Made by a program: the position numbers and the translations under genes
In this document: one piece after another, positions 43,892 to 52,207 of the stretch
Numbering within the stretch: the first letter of the stretch is position 1
Layout of the letters: each line of letters starts with the position of its first letter
Notes under the pieces: model-generated
Told to the model about the DNA's origin: nothing
Databases searched by the model: none
The model's input: only the letters and a program-made list of their open reading frames with translations
Assembly: GCF_011039175.1 (NCBI RefSeq)
Contig: NZ_JAAKEN010000005.1
Location: 105,614-169,613, forward strand
Direction of reading: 5' to 3'
DNA from: Slackia sp. ZJ119
GTDB taxonomy: Bacteria; Actinomycetota; Coriobacteriia; Coriobacteriales; Eggerthellaceae
Length of the DNA: 64,000 bases

Positions 43892-44039
43892 GTCAACCGC
43901 GCCAGCGAAAGGGCGAAAAGCGGCGGAGGCTTGCGCTCTGAACACAAGCCTCCGCCTTTCCCGCCCCCATCACGCATCGCAGCGACCGCGCGGAGAAGGC
44001 CCCTGGCGCCCTTCTCCGCCGCGCAGCCAGACAAGGCAG

Positions 44040-44072
44040 CAAAAAGCCCCCGGGCGCGATTGCTCGGGGGCT
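44040..44072 (-). terminator. Terminator of rpsA
   Basis: On the minus strand AGCCCCCG (44065-44072) pairs with CGGGGGCT (44045-44052), followed by TTTTT. Confidence 0.85.
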
Positions 44073-44096
44073 ACAAGGCATATATGCGACAGCGCG

Positions 44097-45347
44097 TTAT
44101 TCGGCGTCAGCAGCCTCGGCGGTTTCGGGCTCGGCAGTCTCGGCCGGCGCTTCGGCTTCAGCAGCCTCTTCCGGCTTCTTGTCCTGCTTCTTGCGGGCAG
44201 GCTTCTCTTCGGGCTGGATGGTCTCGTCGACCTCGATCTCGAAGCCCAGCTCGGCAGCGGCGGCCTTCATGGACAGCGAGATGCGGCGGCGATCCGGGTT
44301 GATCTCCATGACCTTGACCTTCACATCGTCGCCCGGCTTCACGACCTGCGCCGGCGTGTCGATGTGCTTCATGGCCATCTCGGAGATGTGCACCAGACCT
44401 TCGATGGACTGGCCCAGCTCGATGAACGCGCCGAACGGAACGATCTTGGTGACCTTGCCGTCGACGATGGAGCCGACCGGATAGCTTTCGACCAGCTTGA
44501 TCCACGGATCTTCCGTGGTCTGCTTCAAGCCGAGGGAGATGCGCTCGCGCTGCAAGTCGACATCGAGCACTTCGACCTCGACCTCGTCGCCAACCTTCAC
44601 GACCTCGGACGGATGGTTCACGTGGTTCCAAGAAAGCTCGGAGATGTGCACCAGGCCGTCGATGCCGCCCAGGTCGACAAAGGCGCCGAAGTCGACGATG
44701 GAGGAAACGAAGCCCTTGAGACGCATGCCCTTCGACAGCTTCGAGAGGATTTCGGCGCGTTCGTTCTTGCGGCCTTCCTCAAGCAGCACGCGGCGGGACA
44801 GCACGACGTTGTTGCGGTTGCGGTCCATCTCGATGACGCGTGCTTCGATCTCGGTGCCGAGGTACATGTCGAGGTCCTTCACGCGGCGAAGGTCCACCAG
44901 CGACGCAGGCAAGAAGCCGCGCAGGCCGATGTCGAGAATGAGGCCGCCCTTGACGACTTCGATGACCTCGCCCGTGACCACTTCTTCGGCCTTGAACTTC
45001 TCTTCGACGCTGATCCAAGCACGCTCGTATTCGGCACGCTTCTTCGAGAGGATGAGGCGCCCGTCCTTGTCTTCCTTCTGAAGCACGAGGGCTTCGATGG
45101 ATTCGCCAAGCTCGACGATCTCAGACGGATCGGCATCCTTGCGAATGGACAGCTCGCGGGCGGGGATGACGCCTTCGCTCTTGAAACCGATGTCGACGAG
45201 CACTTCGTCATGCTCGATCTTGACAACGGTGCCGTCTACCAGGTCTCCTTCGTCGAAATCGGTGAGCGTGCCGTCGATCATCTGGTCGAAATCAGCGTCG
45301 GAAATGTCTTCGAAGTCGATGACAGACGTGTTCTTGATGTCGGTCAA
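44097..45347 (-). CDS. rpsA: 30S ribosomal protein S1
   Basis: 416 residues from ATG at 45347 (AAAGGGG upstream). Four S1 RNA-binding repeats: GDLVDGTVVKIEHDEVLVDIG (residues about 35-105), then one around VVTGEVIEVVKGGLILDIG, one GMRLKGFVSSIVDFGAFVDLG and one GSIVDGKVTKIVPFGAFIELG. Four-repeat S1 is usual for Gram-positive lineages. Helps ribosomes bind structured mRNA. The C-terminus (from about residue 355) is a low-complexity Glu/Ala/Lys tail. The leader holds a strong hairpin that may serve autoregulation. Confidence 0.95.
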   Translation of the reverse strand: MTDIKNTSVIDFEDISDADFDQMIDGTLTDFDEGDLVDGTVVKIEHDEVLVDIGFKSEGVIPARELSIRKDADPSEIVELGESIEALVLQKEDKDGRLILSKKRAEYERAWISVEEKFKAEEVVTGEVIEVVKGGLILDIGLRGFLPASLVDLRRVKDLDMYLGTEIEARVIEMDRNRNNVVLSRRVLLEEGRKNERAEILSKLSKGMRLKGFVSSIVDFGAFVDLGGIDGLVHISELSWNHVNHPSEVVKVGDEVEVEVLDVDLQRERISLGLKQTTEDPWIKLVESYPVGSIVDGKVTKIVPFGAFIELGQSIEGLVHISEMAMKHIDTPAQVVKPGDDVKVKVMEINPDRRRISLSMKAAAAELGFEIEVDETIQPEEKPARKKQDKKPEEAAEAEAPAETAEPETAEAADAE

Positions 45348-45422
45348 AACGGACCCCTTTCAAATTCTTCGGGGACCCTTCGTCATGGTTGATTGCACAT
45401 GTCTCGGGGGCCAATATTTACG

Positions 45423-45446
45423 GACTTGCAGGCTTTCCTACAAGTC
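45423..45446 (-). promoter_or_regulatory. Hairpin in the rpsA leader
   Basis: GACTTGCAGG (45423-45432) and CCTACAAGTC (45437-45446) form a 10-bp stem with one wobble and a 4-nt loop, just after the predicted transcript start. S1 represses its own translation through leader structure in E. coli; the same is possible here but unproven. Confidence 0.45.
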
Positions 45447-45451
45447 CTTGT

Positions 45452-45460
45452 AGTATAGCA
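45452..45460 (-). promoter_or_regulatory. Extended -10 promoter of rpsA
   Basis: Minus strand TGCTATACT, with TATACT at 45452-45457. About 105 bases before the start codon. TTGACT further upstream is too far away for a -35. Confidence 0.55.
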
Positions 45461-45540
45461 CGGGGCGTGGGAATCGGCGCGAGCAAGTCAAGGCGTCTCA
45501 CAAGAAATTCGAGCCGAAAGGCGCTGCCCCCGGCCCGGCT

Positions 45541-45560
45541 ATTCGAACATCTGTTCGAAT
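45541..45560. promoter_or_regulatory. Perfect palindrome between dxs and rpsA
   Basis: ATTCGAACA-TC-TGTTCGAAT, 9-bp arms around 2 bases, starting 3 nt after the dxs stop and about 85 bases upstream of the rpsA -10. The core GAACATCTGTTC resembles a LexA box with one deviation. Too tight a loop for a good terminator. Confidence 0.5.
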
Positions 45561-45563
45561 TAT

Positions 45564-47468
45564 CTATTCGCTTTCGAGGCGCTCCGCGATGCTTCGGGCG
45601 ATGCCTTCGGCGTCCAGGCCCAAATCGTGCAGCAAAAGCGCCGGGGCGCCCTGGCCGACGAACGCGTCGCGAATGCCGAGCGCAAGCACCGGCGCGGCCC
45701 ATCCGTGGTGCGCCATCACAGCCAGCACGCCTTCGCCGACGCCGCCGGCAAGCGCTCCTTCTTCCACGGTCACGACGAGCCGCGTCGCAGCCGCCGCCTC
45801 GATGGCCTCTTCGTCAAGGGGCTTGACCCACCGCATGTCGACGACGCGGGCGTCGATCCCTGCGTCCGCCAGCAGATCCGCCGCCGCCAGCGCCTGGTAC
45901 GCCATGCGGCCGAACGCCAAAACGGCCACGTCAGAGCCTTCTCGCAGCACCCGCGCCCGCCCCACCGGCAGCACCTGGGCCTCTTTGGGCAGCAGGTTCG
46001 CCTCGTCGGGCACGAGCGCTCCTTCGGCCGACCCGCGCGGATAGCGCACCGCCACCGGCCCGCCGATGGCCAGCGCCGTGTGCACCGCATGCACAAGCTC
46101 CGCCTCGTCGGAAGGCGCCAGCATGCGCATGTTCGGGATCATCCGGCAGTACGCCATGTCGAACACGCCGTGGTGCGTCGGCCCGTCCTCGCCGACGACG
46201 CCGGCGCGGTCGATAGCGAACACCACGTCCAAGTTCGGCAGGCAGCAGTCGACGATCATCTGGTCGATCGCTCGCTGCAGAAACGTCGAATACACCGCCG
46301 CGACCGGCTTCCTGCCGCCCTTCGCAAGGCCGCTCGCCATGCCGACGACGTGTTCCTCGGCGATGCCCTCGTCGAAGAACCGCTGCGGGAACTCGCGCGA
46401 AAACGGCGCCAGCCCCGTGCCTCCCGTCATGGCCGCCGTGATGGCCACGATGCGCGAATCGGCCCGCGCCTCGCGCACGAGCGCACCGCCGAACACCGAA
46501 GTGTAGCTCGGCGCCGCTTCCGGCTTTTTGCGCACCTGGCCGGTCATGACGTCGAAGGGCGCTATGCCGTGGAACGTTTCGGGGTCGCGCACGGCCGGAC
46601 CATAGCCTTCGCCCTTGCGCGTCACCACGTGCACGAGCACCGGCGCCCGCGTCGCCAGCGCCACGCTCAGCACCTCGCGCAGAAGGCCGATGTCGTGGCC
46701 GTCGATGGGCACCGTGCACAAAATGCCCAGCTGCTCGAAGATCGTCGCATGGGGCAGCGCCATGAACTTGACGGAGTCCTTCATGTTGCGCCCCAGGTTG
46801 AGCAGGGCTTTCGCAACCGGACCGTGCGTCTCCATGATCTCTTGCATGCTGTCGCGCGTCTGGCGGTAGGACTGCGAGGCCCGCAAGGCGCCGAGATGCT
46901 TCACCATGGCGCCCACGTTGTGCGAGATGGACATCTCGTTGTCGTTCAAAATGATGACCATCGGGGTCTTAGATTGCCCGATCTGGTTCAACGCCTCGAA
47001 CGCCATGCCGCCCGACAGCGCCGCGTCTCCGATGATCGCCACGACCTTCTCGTTGCGTCCGGCCAAATCGCGCGCTTTTGCAAGCCCGTAAGCCACCGAA
47101 AGCGAGTCCGACGCATGGCCGGAAGGGTGCTGGTCGTAGACGCTCTCGTCCGGCTTCGGGAACCCCGACAACCCGCCGTAGGTGCGCAGCGTCGAGAAGT
47201 CCTTCAGGCGCCCCGTCACGAGCTTGTGCGCGTAGGCCTGGTGCCCCACGTCGAACACGATGCGGTCCCGAGGACAAGAAAGCAGGCTGTGAGCAGCCAG
47301 AATAAGCTCGACGGCGCCAAGCGACGACGCCACGTGCCCGCCCGTGCGCGACGTGGTGTTCACGATCTCGTCGCGAATCTCCTGGGCAAGGATCGCGAGA
47401 TCCTCGTCGGTCAGCACCGACAGGTCGGCGGGGGAGGTTATGGCGTCAAGAATACGCTTTTCGGGCAT
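45564..47468 (-). CDS. dxs: 1-deoxy-D-xylulose-5-phosphate synthase
   Basis: 634 residues from ATG at 47468 (AGGAGG upstream). Thiamine-dependent first enzyme of the MEP isoprenoid pathway. Motifs: TGGHVASSLGAVELILA, DVGHQAYAHKLVTGR, thiamine-site GDAALSGGMAFEALNQIG (the usual GDG is GDA here), then IAEEHVVGMASGLAKGG and DRAGVVGEDGPTHHGVFD. Last gene of a minus-strand operon starting with the carboxyltransferase fusion; 4 nt after xseB. Confidence 0.96.
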   Translation of the reverse strand: MPEKRILDAITSPADLSVLTDEDLAILAQEIRDEIVNTTSRTGGHVASSLGAVELILAAHSLLSCPRDRIVFDVGHQAYAHKLVTGRLKDFSTLRTYGGLSGFPKPDESVYDQHPSGHASDSLSVAYGLAKARDLAGRNEKVVAIIGDAALSGGMAFEALNQIGQSKTPMVIILNDNEMSISHNVGAMVKHLGALRASQSYRQTRDSMQEIMETHGPVAKALLNLGRNMKDSVKFMALPHATIFEQLGILCTVPIDGHDIGLLREVLSVALATRAPVLVHVVTRKGEGYGPAVRDPETFHGIAPFDVMTGQVRKKPEAAPSYTSVFGGALVREARADSRIVAITAAMTGGTGLAPFSREFPQRFFDEGIAEEHVVGMASGLAKGGRKPVAAVYSTFLQRAIDQMIVDCCLPNLDVVFAIDRAGVVGEDGPTHHGVFDMAYCRMIPNMRMLAPSDEAELVHAVHTALAIGGPVAVRYPRGSAEGALVPDEANLLPKEAQVLPVGRARVLREGSDVAVLAFGRMAYQALAAADLLADAGIDARVVDMRWVKPLDEEAIEAAAATRLVVTVEEGALAGGVGEGVLAVMAHHGWAAPVLALGIRDAFVGQGAPALLLHDLGLDAEGIARSIAERLESE

Positions 47469-47472
47469 AGAT

Positions 47473-47721
47473 TCAGACCTCCTGCGAAGCGGCAGAACCA
47501 TCGGAATCAGGAAGCGGTCGCTCGTCGGCAGCCGCTTCGGTCAGCTCTTCTTCGGTTATGGACTCCTCGAGCAAGTCAGACACGCGCAGGCCGAGCGCGA
47601 CCGCTTCCTCGTAGAGCGTCAGCGCGTCGTCAAGGGGAAGCGCGTCGTCGTCAACGGCTTTCACGATTTCGTCAAGACGGCCCTTGATCTCGGAAAACGA
47701 CTCGTATTCGTCAGCTTTCAT
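47473..47721 (-). CDS. xseB: Exodeoxyribonuclease VII small subunit
   Basis: 82 residues from ATG at 47721. Family core: SFSEIKGRLDEIVKAVDDDALPLDDALTLYEEAVALG, two helices as in XseB. It works with XseA to degrade single-stranded DNA; no xseA is present in the window. It overlaps the end of nusB by 11 nt and precedes dxs by 4 nt, a common xseB-dxs neighbourhood. Acidic C-terminal tail. Confidence 0.88.
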   Translation of the reverse strand: MKADEYESFSEIKGRLDEIVKAVDDDALPLDDALTLYEEAVALGLRVSDLLEESITEEELTEAAADERPLPDSDGSAASQEV

Positions 47722-48352
47722 AAACAGCGGCCTCGTCTTCGGCCTCGACAAAGCGCTCGTCTGCGGCCTCGGCGCACACGCCCGCCGCATCGCCTTCGGA
47801 CGCGGGCGCCGTCGGTGCGCCGGCCGCATCTTCTGCGGCAGACGCGCCTTCGGCAGCGGGACCAGCCAAGGCGGCCTCGTCGGGCGCTGCCTGCCCCGAC
47901 GCCGAGCCCGCCTCTGGGAAGAAGCGCTCCCCCGCGTCGATCGAGCGGGCGATCTTGCCGAGGACGCCGTTCACGAAGCGCGGCGACTCGTCCTCGGCGC
48001 CGTACGCCTTCGCCAGCTCGACGGCCTCGTTGATGGCGACCGAATTGGGCACTTCGTCGACGAACAGCATCTCGTAGGCGCCGATGCGCAGAATGGACTG
48101 GTCGACAATGGGCATGCGCGACACCGACCAGTTCTCGGCCGTGGCGTTGAGCTGCCGGGTCAGGTAGGCGCGATGAGCCTCGCAGCCGCGAATGAGCATG
48201 AGCGCATAGTTCGAAAGCTCGCCGTCCTCGTCAAGGTAGCGGCCGCCCTCGGCGACGGCCGTGGGCGATTCGCCGGTCATGGCGCCGGTGTAGAGCACCT
48301 GCAAGGCCATGCGACGGGCACGCGTGCGCTCGTGACGCTTGTTGGAAGCCAT
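47711..48352 (-). CDS. nusB: Transcription antitermination factor NusB with long acidic tail
   Basis: 213 residues from ATG at 48352. NusB fold in residues 1-145: RHERTRARRMALQVLYTGAM, NWSVSRMPIVDQSILRIGAYEML and VPNSVAINEAVELAKAYG, then PRFVNGVLGKIARSI. It acts with NusE in rRNA antitermination. After residue 150 comes about 60 residues of Ala/Glu/Gly low complexity not found in typical NusB. Nine nt after the Asp23-like gene. Confidence 0.93.
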   Translation of the reverse strand: MASNKRHERTRARRMALQVLYTGAMTGESPTAVAEGGRYLDEDGELSNYALMLIRGCEAHRAYLTRQLNATAENWSVSRMPIVDQSILRIGAYEMLFVDEVPNSVAINEAVELAKAYGAEDESPRFVNGVLGKIARSIDAGERFFPEAGSASGQAAPDEAALAGPAAEGASAAEDAAGAPTAPASEGDAAGVCAEAADERFVEAEDEAAVYES

Positions 48353-48361
48353 GGCGACGAC

Positions 48362-48709
48362 CTAGCGAACGAATGAAATGCCGTCGATGAACACGTCCAC
48401 CGAGCCCACTTCGGCCCCGACCTGGCTGGCGACGGCGTCGGACACGGCGGCCCGCAGATTCGCCGCCACGTCGGGCAGCACATGCCCGTAGTACACGTCG
48501 ACATGCACGCTGACGTCGAGTTTTTCCTCGTCGTTGACCGTCACTTCGATGCCCTGGGTCGAAGGCTTCGAAGCGAACAGGGCGAACGGATTGCTGCTTG
48601 AAGCGGACCCGACCGCGGCCACGCCCTCCACCTCGGCCGCGGCCAAGGCGATGATGGTCTCGACGACGCCTGAAGCCAAGGCCATGCTCTCGAGATTCAG
48701 TTCTGTCAT
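48362..48709 (-). CDS. Asp23/Gls24 family envelope stress protein
   Basis: 115 residues from ATG at 48709 (GGAG upstream). The family fold is seen in ASGVVETIIALAAAEVEGVAAVG, then VNDEEKLDVSVHVDVYYG and LRAAVSDAVASQVGAEVGSVDVFIDGISF. Asp23-type proteins in Gram-positives associate with the membrane and respond to cell-wall stress; genes of this family often sit beside accC and nusB. The ATG overlaps the accC stop (ATGA). Confidence 0.87.
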   Translation of the reverse strand: MTELNLESMALASGVVETIIALAAAEVEGVAAVGSASSSNPFALFASKPSTQGIEVTVNDEEKLDVSVHVDVYYGHVLPDVAANLRAAVSDAVASQVGAEVGSVDVFIDGISFVR

Positions 48710-50058
48710 AGCACATCTCCCATCTGGGTTTCTATGAAGTCGGTGCAGGCTTCGCCGGCGCAAAAGACCGGGTTGTCGAGCACGCGGCGCTGGAACGGTA
48801 TGGTTGTCTGTATGCCCCCGATCACGAACTCGTCCAAAGCGCGACGGCCGCGTGCCAGAGCCTCTTCGCGGTCCTGGCCGCGAACGATGACCTTCGCGAC
48901 GAGCGAATCGTAGTACGGCGAGATCTTCGAGCCGGCGCGGACGTAGCTTTCGACGCGCACGCCCGGACCCGCCGGCGGATCGAACCGCGTGATGGTGCCA
49001 GGGCACGGGCGGAAGCCGCAGTCGGGGTCTTCGGCGTTGATGCGGAATTCGATGGCGTGGCCGTTCGGCGAGAACGGAGCGCGGTCGGCGCAGCTCATCG
49101 GCTCGCCAGAAGCGATGCGCAGCTGCTCTTTGATGATGTCGACGCCGACGATCTCTTCGGTGACGGGATGCTCCACCTGCACGCGGGTGTTCATTTCCAT
49201 GAAGTAGAACTTGCCGTCGGAGTCGAGCAGGAACTCGACGGTGCCGGCGCTTCTGTAGTCGGTGGCGCGAAGGGCCTTCACGGCGGCCTTGCCCATGGCG
49301 CGGCGCAGCTCTTCGGTAAGCGCCGGGGAAGGCGCCTCTTCGATGAGCTTTTGGTGGCGCCGCTGCACCGAGCAGTCACGCTCGCACAGCGCCACGCGGT
49401 TGCCGAAGTCGTCGGCGAGCACTTGGATTTCGACGTGGCGCGGACGCAGCACGAGTTTTTCCAGATAGACGCCGTCGTTTCCGAACGCGGCGCCCGCTTC
49501 GGTACGCGCGGCCTTGTACTGGGCTTCCAGGTCGGCCGGGTCGTGCACCTCGCGCATGCCCTTGCCGCCGCCGCCCGCCGTCGCCTTGATGAGCACGGGG
49601 TATCCCACCTCGTCGGCGAAGGCCTTCGCCTCCTCGACCGTGTCGATGCAGCCGTCGGAGCCGGGCACCGTGGGCACGCCGCAGCCCTTCATCGTTTCGC
49701 GGGCCGAGCTTTTGTCGCCCATCGACTCGATGCATGCGGCGGCAGGCCCGATGAACACCAGGTCGTTTTCCACGCACGCGCGGGCAAAGTCGGCGTTTTC
49801 GGCCAAAAAGCCGTAGCCCGGGTGGATGGCCTGGGCGCCGGTGTTTTTCGCCGCTTCGATGATGTTCGGGATGACCAGGTAGCTTTTCGTTGATTGAGCA
49901 GGACCGATGCACACGGCCTCGTCGGCGTAGCGCACGGGGTAGGTGTCTTTGTCCTCGGTCGAGTACACTGCGACCGTCTTCACGCCCAACTCCTTGCAGG
50001 CGCGCATGACACGCAGGGCGACCTCACCGCGGTTTGCTATGAGAATTTTGTCGAACAT
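48706..50058 (-). CDS. accC: Biotin carboxylase
   Basis: 450 residues from ATG at 50058 (AAAGG upstream; a GTG at 50064 is too close to it). ATP-grasp enzyme that carboxylates the biotin carrier: FDKILIANRGEVALRVMRACKELG, glycine-rich ATP loop TAGGGGKGMREVHD, EMNTRVQVEHPVTEEIVG and FRINAEDPDCGFRPCPG. It lies 12 nt after the carboxyltransferase/carrier fusion, so both act as one biotin-dependent carboxylase. Confidence 0.95.
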   Translation of the reverse strand: MFDKILIANRGEVALRVMRACKELGVKTVAVYSTEDKDTYPVRYADEAVCIGPAQSTKSYLVIPNIIEAAKNTGAQAIHPGYGFLAENADFARACVENDLVFIGPAAACIESMGDKSSARETMKGCGVPTVPGSDGCIDTVEEAKAFADEVGYPVLIKATAGGGGKGMREVHDPADLEAQYKAARTEAGAAFGNDGVYLEKLVLRPRHVEIQVLADDFGNRVALCERDCSVQRRHQKLIEEAPSPALTEELRRAMGKAAVKALRATDYRSAGTVEFLLDSDGKFYFMEMNTRVQVEHPVTEEIVGVDIIKEQLRIASGEPMSCADRAPFSPNGHAIEFRINAEDPDCGFRPCPGTITRFDPPAGPGVRVESYVRAGSKISPYYDSLVAKVIVRGQDREEALARGRRALDEFVIGGIQTTIPFQRRVLDNPVFCAGEACTDFIETQMGDVL

Positions 50059-50070
50059 GCGCACCCGCCT

Positions 50071-51957
50071 TTACGCGGTTTCCGGGGCAGAGGCCGGGAC
50101 GCCGTGAGGCTCGACGTAGAACAGCACGGTTCCGAACTCCACCGGCGTGGCGTCTTCGAGGCAGACCTCGCGCACCGTGCCGATCTCTTCGGCGGTGATT
50201 TCGTTCATAAGCTTCATGGCCTCGACGATGCACAGCGTCTGGTTCGCCGTGACCTCGTCTCCCACCTGCACGAACGGGGGCTCGCCAGGCGCGGGGGCCG
50301 CATAGTAGGTGCCGACCATGGGAGCCGTGACGGGCTTCCAGGTGACGGGGCGGTCGGCTTCGTCGGCCTCGGCGGGCGCCGGCGCCGGAGCCGCAACGGG
50401 GGCAACGGCCGCCTGGGGCGCGGCGACGGCGACCGGCATGTCGGCCGGCAGGGCGCCGGGCATGCGCACGGCGATGCGCGTGCCTTCCTCTTCCACAACG
50501 ATTTCGCCTACGCCGCTTTCTTCGGCGACGCGTACGAGCTCGCGGATCTGGTTGATATCCACGTAATCGTCCTCCTTCACGTTGCTCGATTCCTCCTGCA
50601 TGAGGAATTCGACCCTTTCAGACGTGCGATGCTTGCTCAAAAACGTGCGGGCCTCGTTGGGGAACAGGGCGTACATGAGCACGTCCTCTTCAGACTTGGC
50701 CAAATCGCCGATCTCGTCGGCGACCTGCTCGTAGGTGGTGGTCACGAGAGAGCCCGGAGCGACGTCGGGCGGCAGGCATTCCGAGTTGCCGACGACCTTC
50801 GCGACGATGTCCTTGTCCATGCGGCCCGGCGCCTTGCCGTAATAGCCGCAGATGTAGTCTTTCATCTCCTTCGAGACGACGCTCCAGCGCTTGCCCGTGA
50901 GCACGTTGAACACGGCCTGCGTGCCCACGATCTGGGACAGCGGCGTCACGAGCGGCGGATAGCCGACCTCGGCGCGGACCTTCGGGATCTCCTTCATGAC
51001 CTCGGACAGGCGGTCGCGCGCGTTTTGGACCTCGAGCTGGCTTAAAAGGTTGCTCATCATGCCGCCGGGGACCTGGTGCGAGTACACCTGCATGTGGATG
51101 AGGCTGGAAACGCCGCGCTTGTAGTGGCCGCGCTTGCGCATCTCTTCCCAGTATTCGGAGATTTCGAAGAGCAAATCCAGGTCAAGCCCGGTGTCGTAGC
51201 GGCTTTCCTGAAGCGCGGCGACGATCATTTCCACCGCGGGATGCGAGTTGCCGAACGCGAGCGGGGCGCTGGCGGTGTCGGCGATGGCGGCGCCGGCTTC
51301 GGCGGCCTTGAGGATGTTGGCCGGGGCCATGCCGCCGACGTAGTGGCAGTGGATGTGCACCGGCAGGCCGATTTCGGCGGCGAACGCCTTCACCATGCGC
51401 TCGGTGCGGTACGGAGTGAGCATGCCGGCCATGTCCTTGATGGCGATGGAGTCGGCGCCAAGGTCTTTGAGCTGCTGGCCGTATTCGAGGAAGCTGTCGA
51501 GCGTATGGACCGGCGACATGGTATACGAGATGGCGCCCTCGAAATGCCCGCCGCATTCCTTGATGGCCTCGGCATTGTCAACGACGTTGCGAATGTCGTT
51601 GAGCGCGTCGAACACGCGGAAGACATGGATGCCGTTTCGCTTGGCAGCCTTGATGAACCGGTTGCAGATGTCGCGCGAGTAGTGCTTGTAGCCGACGAGG
51701 TTCTGGCCGCGGGACAGCATGGCGAGCGGCGTGTTGGGCGTCATGGCCTTGATGGCGCGCAGGCGTTCCCACGGGTTTTCGTCGAGGAATCGCAGGCACG
51801 TGTCGAAGGTTGCGCCGCCCCAGGCCTCAATGGCCCAATACCCCACTTTGTCCATCTTCGGCAGAATGGGGAGCATGTCCCCCACCTGCATGCGCGTGGC
51901 CCAGAGACTTTGCTGGCCGTCGCGGATGGTGGTATCCATGATCTGAAGTCTTGGCAC
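50071..51957 (-). CDS. Biotin-dependent carboxyltransferase fused to AccB-like carrier (pyruvate carboxylase B / oxaloacetate decarboxylase alpha type)
   Basis: 628 residues from GTG at 51957 (AAGGGGG upstream). Residues 1-about 465 are the TIM-barrel carboxyltransferase of the PycB/OadA family: MDTTIRDGQQSLWATRM, HVFRVFDALND, IKDMAGMLTPY and metal ligands in VHIHCHYVGG. The next part is not a short linker but resembles the AccB N-terminus (DINQIRELVRVAEESGVGEI), then a Pro/Ala linker and the biotinyl domain with EAMKLMNE (Lys 582). It may carboxylate pyruvate, or decarboxylate oxaloacetate, together with AccC. No OadB/OadG membrane subunits are nearby, which favours carboxylation. First gene of the operon to dxs. 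Confidence 0.88.
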   Translation of the reverse strand: MPRLQIMDTTIRDGQQSLWATRMQVGDMLPILPKMDKVGYWAIEAWGGATFDTCLRFLDENPWERLRAIKAMTPNTPLAMLSRGQNLVGYKHYSRDICNRFIKAAKRNGIHVFRVFDALNDIRNVVDNAEAIKECGGHFEGAISYTMSPVHTLDSFLEYGQQLKDLGADSIAIKDMAGMLTPYRTERMVKAFAAEIGLPVHIHCHYVGGMAPANILKAAEAGAAIADTASAPLAFGNSHPAVEMIVAALQESRYDTGLDLDLLFEISEYWEEMRKRGHYKRGVSSLIHMQVYSHQVPGGMMSNLLSQLEVQNARDRLSEVMKEIPKVRAEVGYPPLVTPLSQIVGTQAVFNVLTGKRWSVVSKEMKDYICGYYGKAPGRMDKDIVAKVVGNSECLPPDVAPGSLVTTTYEQVADEIGDLAKSEEDVLMYALFPNEARTFLSKHRTSERVEFLMQEESSNVKEDDYVDINQIRELVRVAEESGVGEIVVEEEGTRIAVRMPGALPADMPVAVAAPQAAVAPVAAPAPAPAEADEADRPVTWKPVTAPMVGTYYAAPAPGEPPFVQVGDEVTANQTLCIVEAMKLMNEITAEEIGTVREVCLEDATPVEFGTVLFYVEPHGVPASAPETA

Positions 51958-52012
51958 GAACTCACACCCCCTTCAGGTATTGCAGAATAAGCAGTCAAGG
52001 TTCGAAGCTTGA

Positions 52013-52018
52013 ATTATA
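52013..52018 (-). promoter_or_regulatory. -10 of the carboxylase-nusB-dxs operon
   Basis: TATAAT on the minus strand (in CTTCTATAATTC), about 55 bases before the GTG at 51957. No clear -35. It lies in the 250-base gap to the ABC gene, which holds no gene. Confidence 0.5.
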
Positions 52019-52207
52019 GAAGAACGGGCGTTCCCGGACGCAAGGAAGCGGCATTTACCCGACAACATACATATGGGCGAGGTGGACGGCACGCGCCGTT
52101 GCCGAGCCGTTGCCAAAGGCGCGAAACGCAGGAAAGGGCCGCCAGGCGGGCGGGCGTCGGGCGCCATTCCGCCCGGCCTGGCGTCCATGGAGCGAACGTG
52201 GGCCGCG

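Noticed and set aside
45541..45560. Palindrome as the dxs terminator
   Set aside because: A 2-nt centre cannot close a stable RNA hairpin without losing pairs, and no T-run follows; a protein-binding site is more likely.
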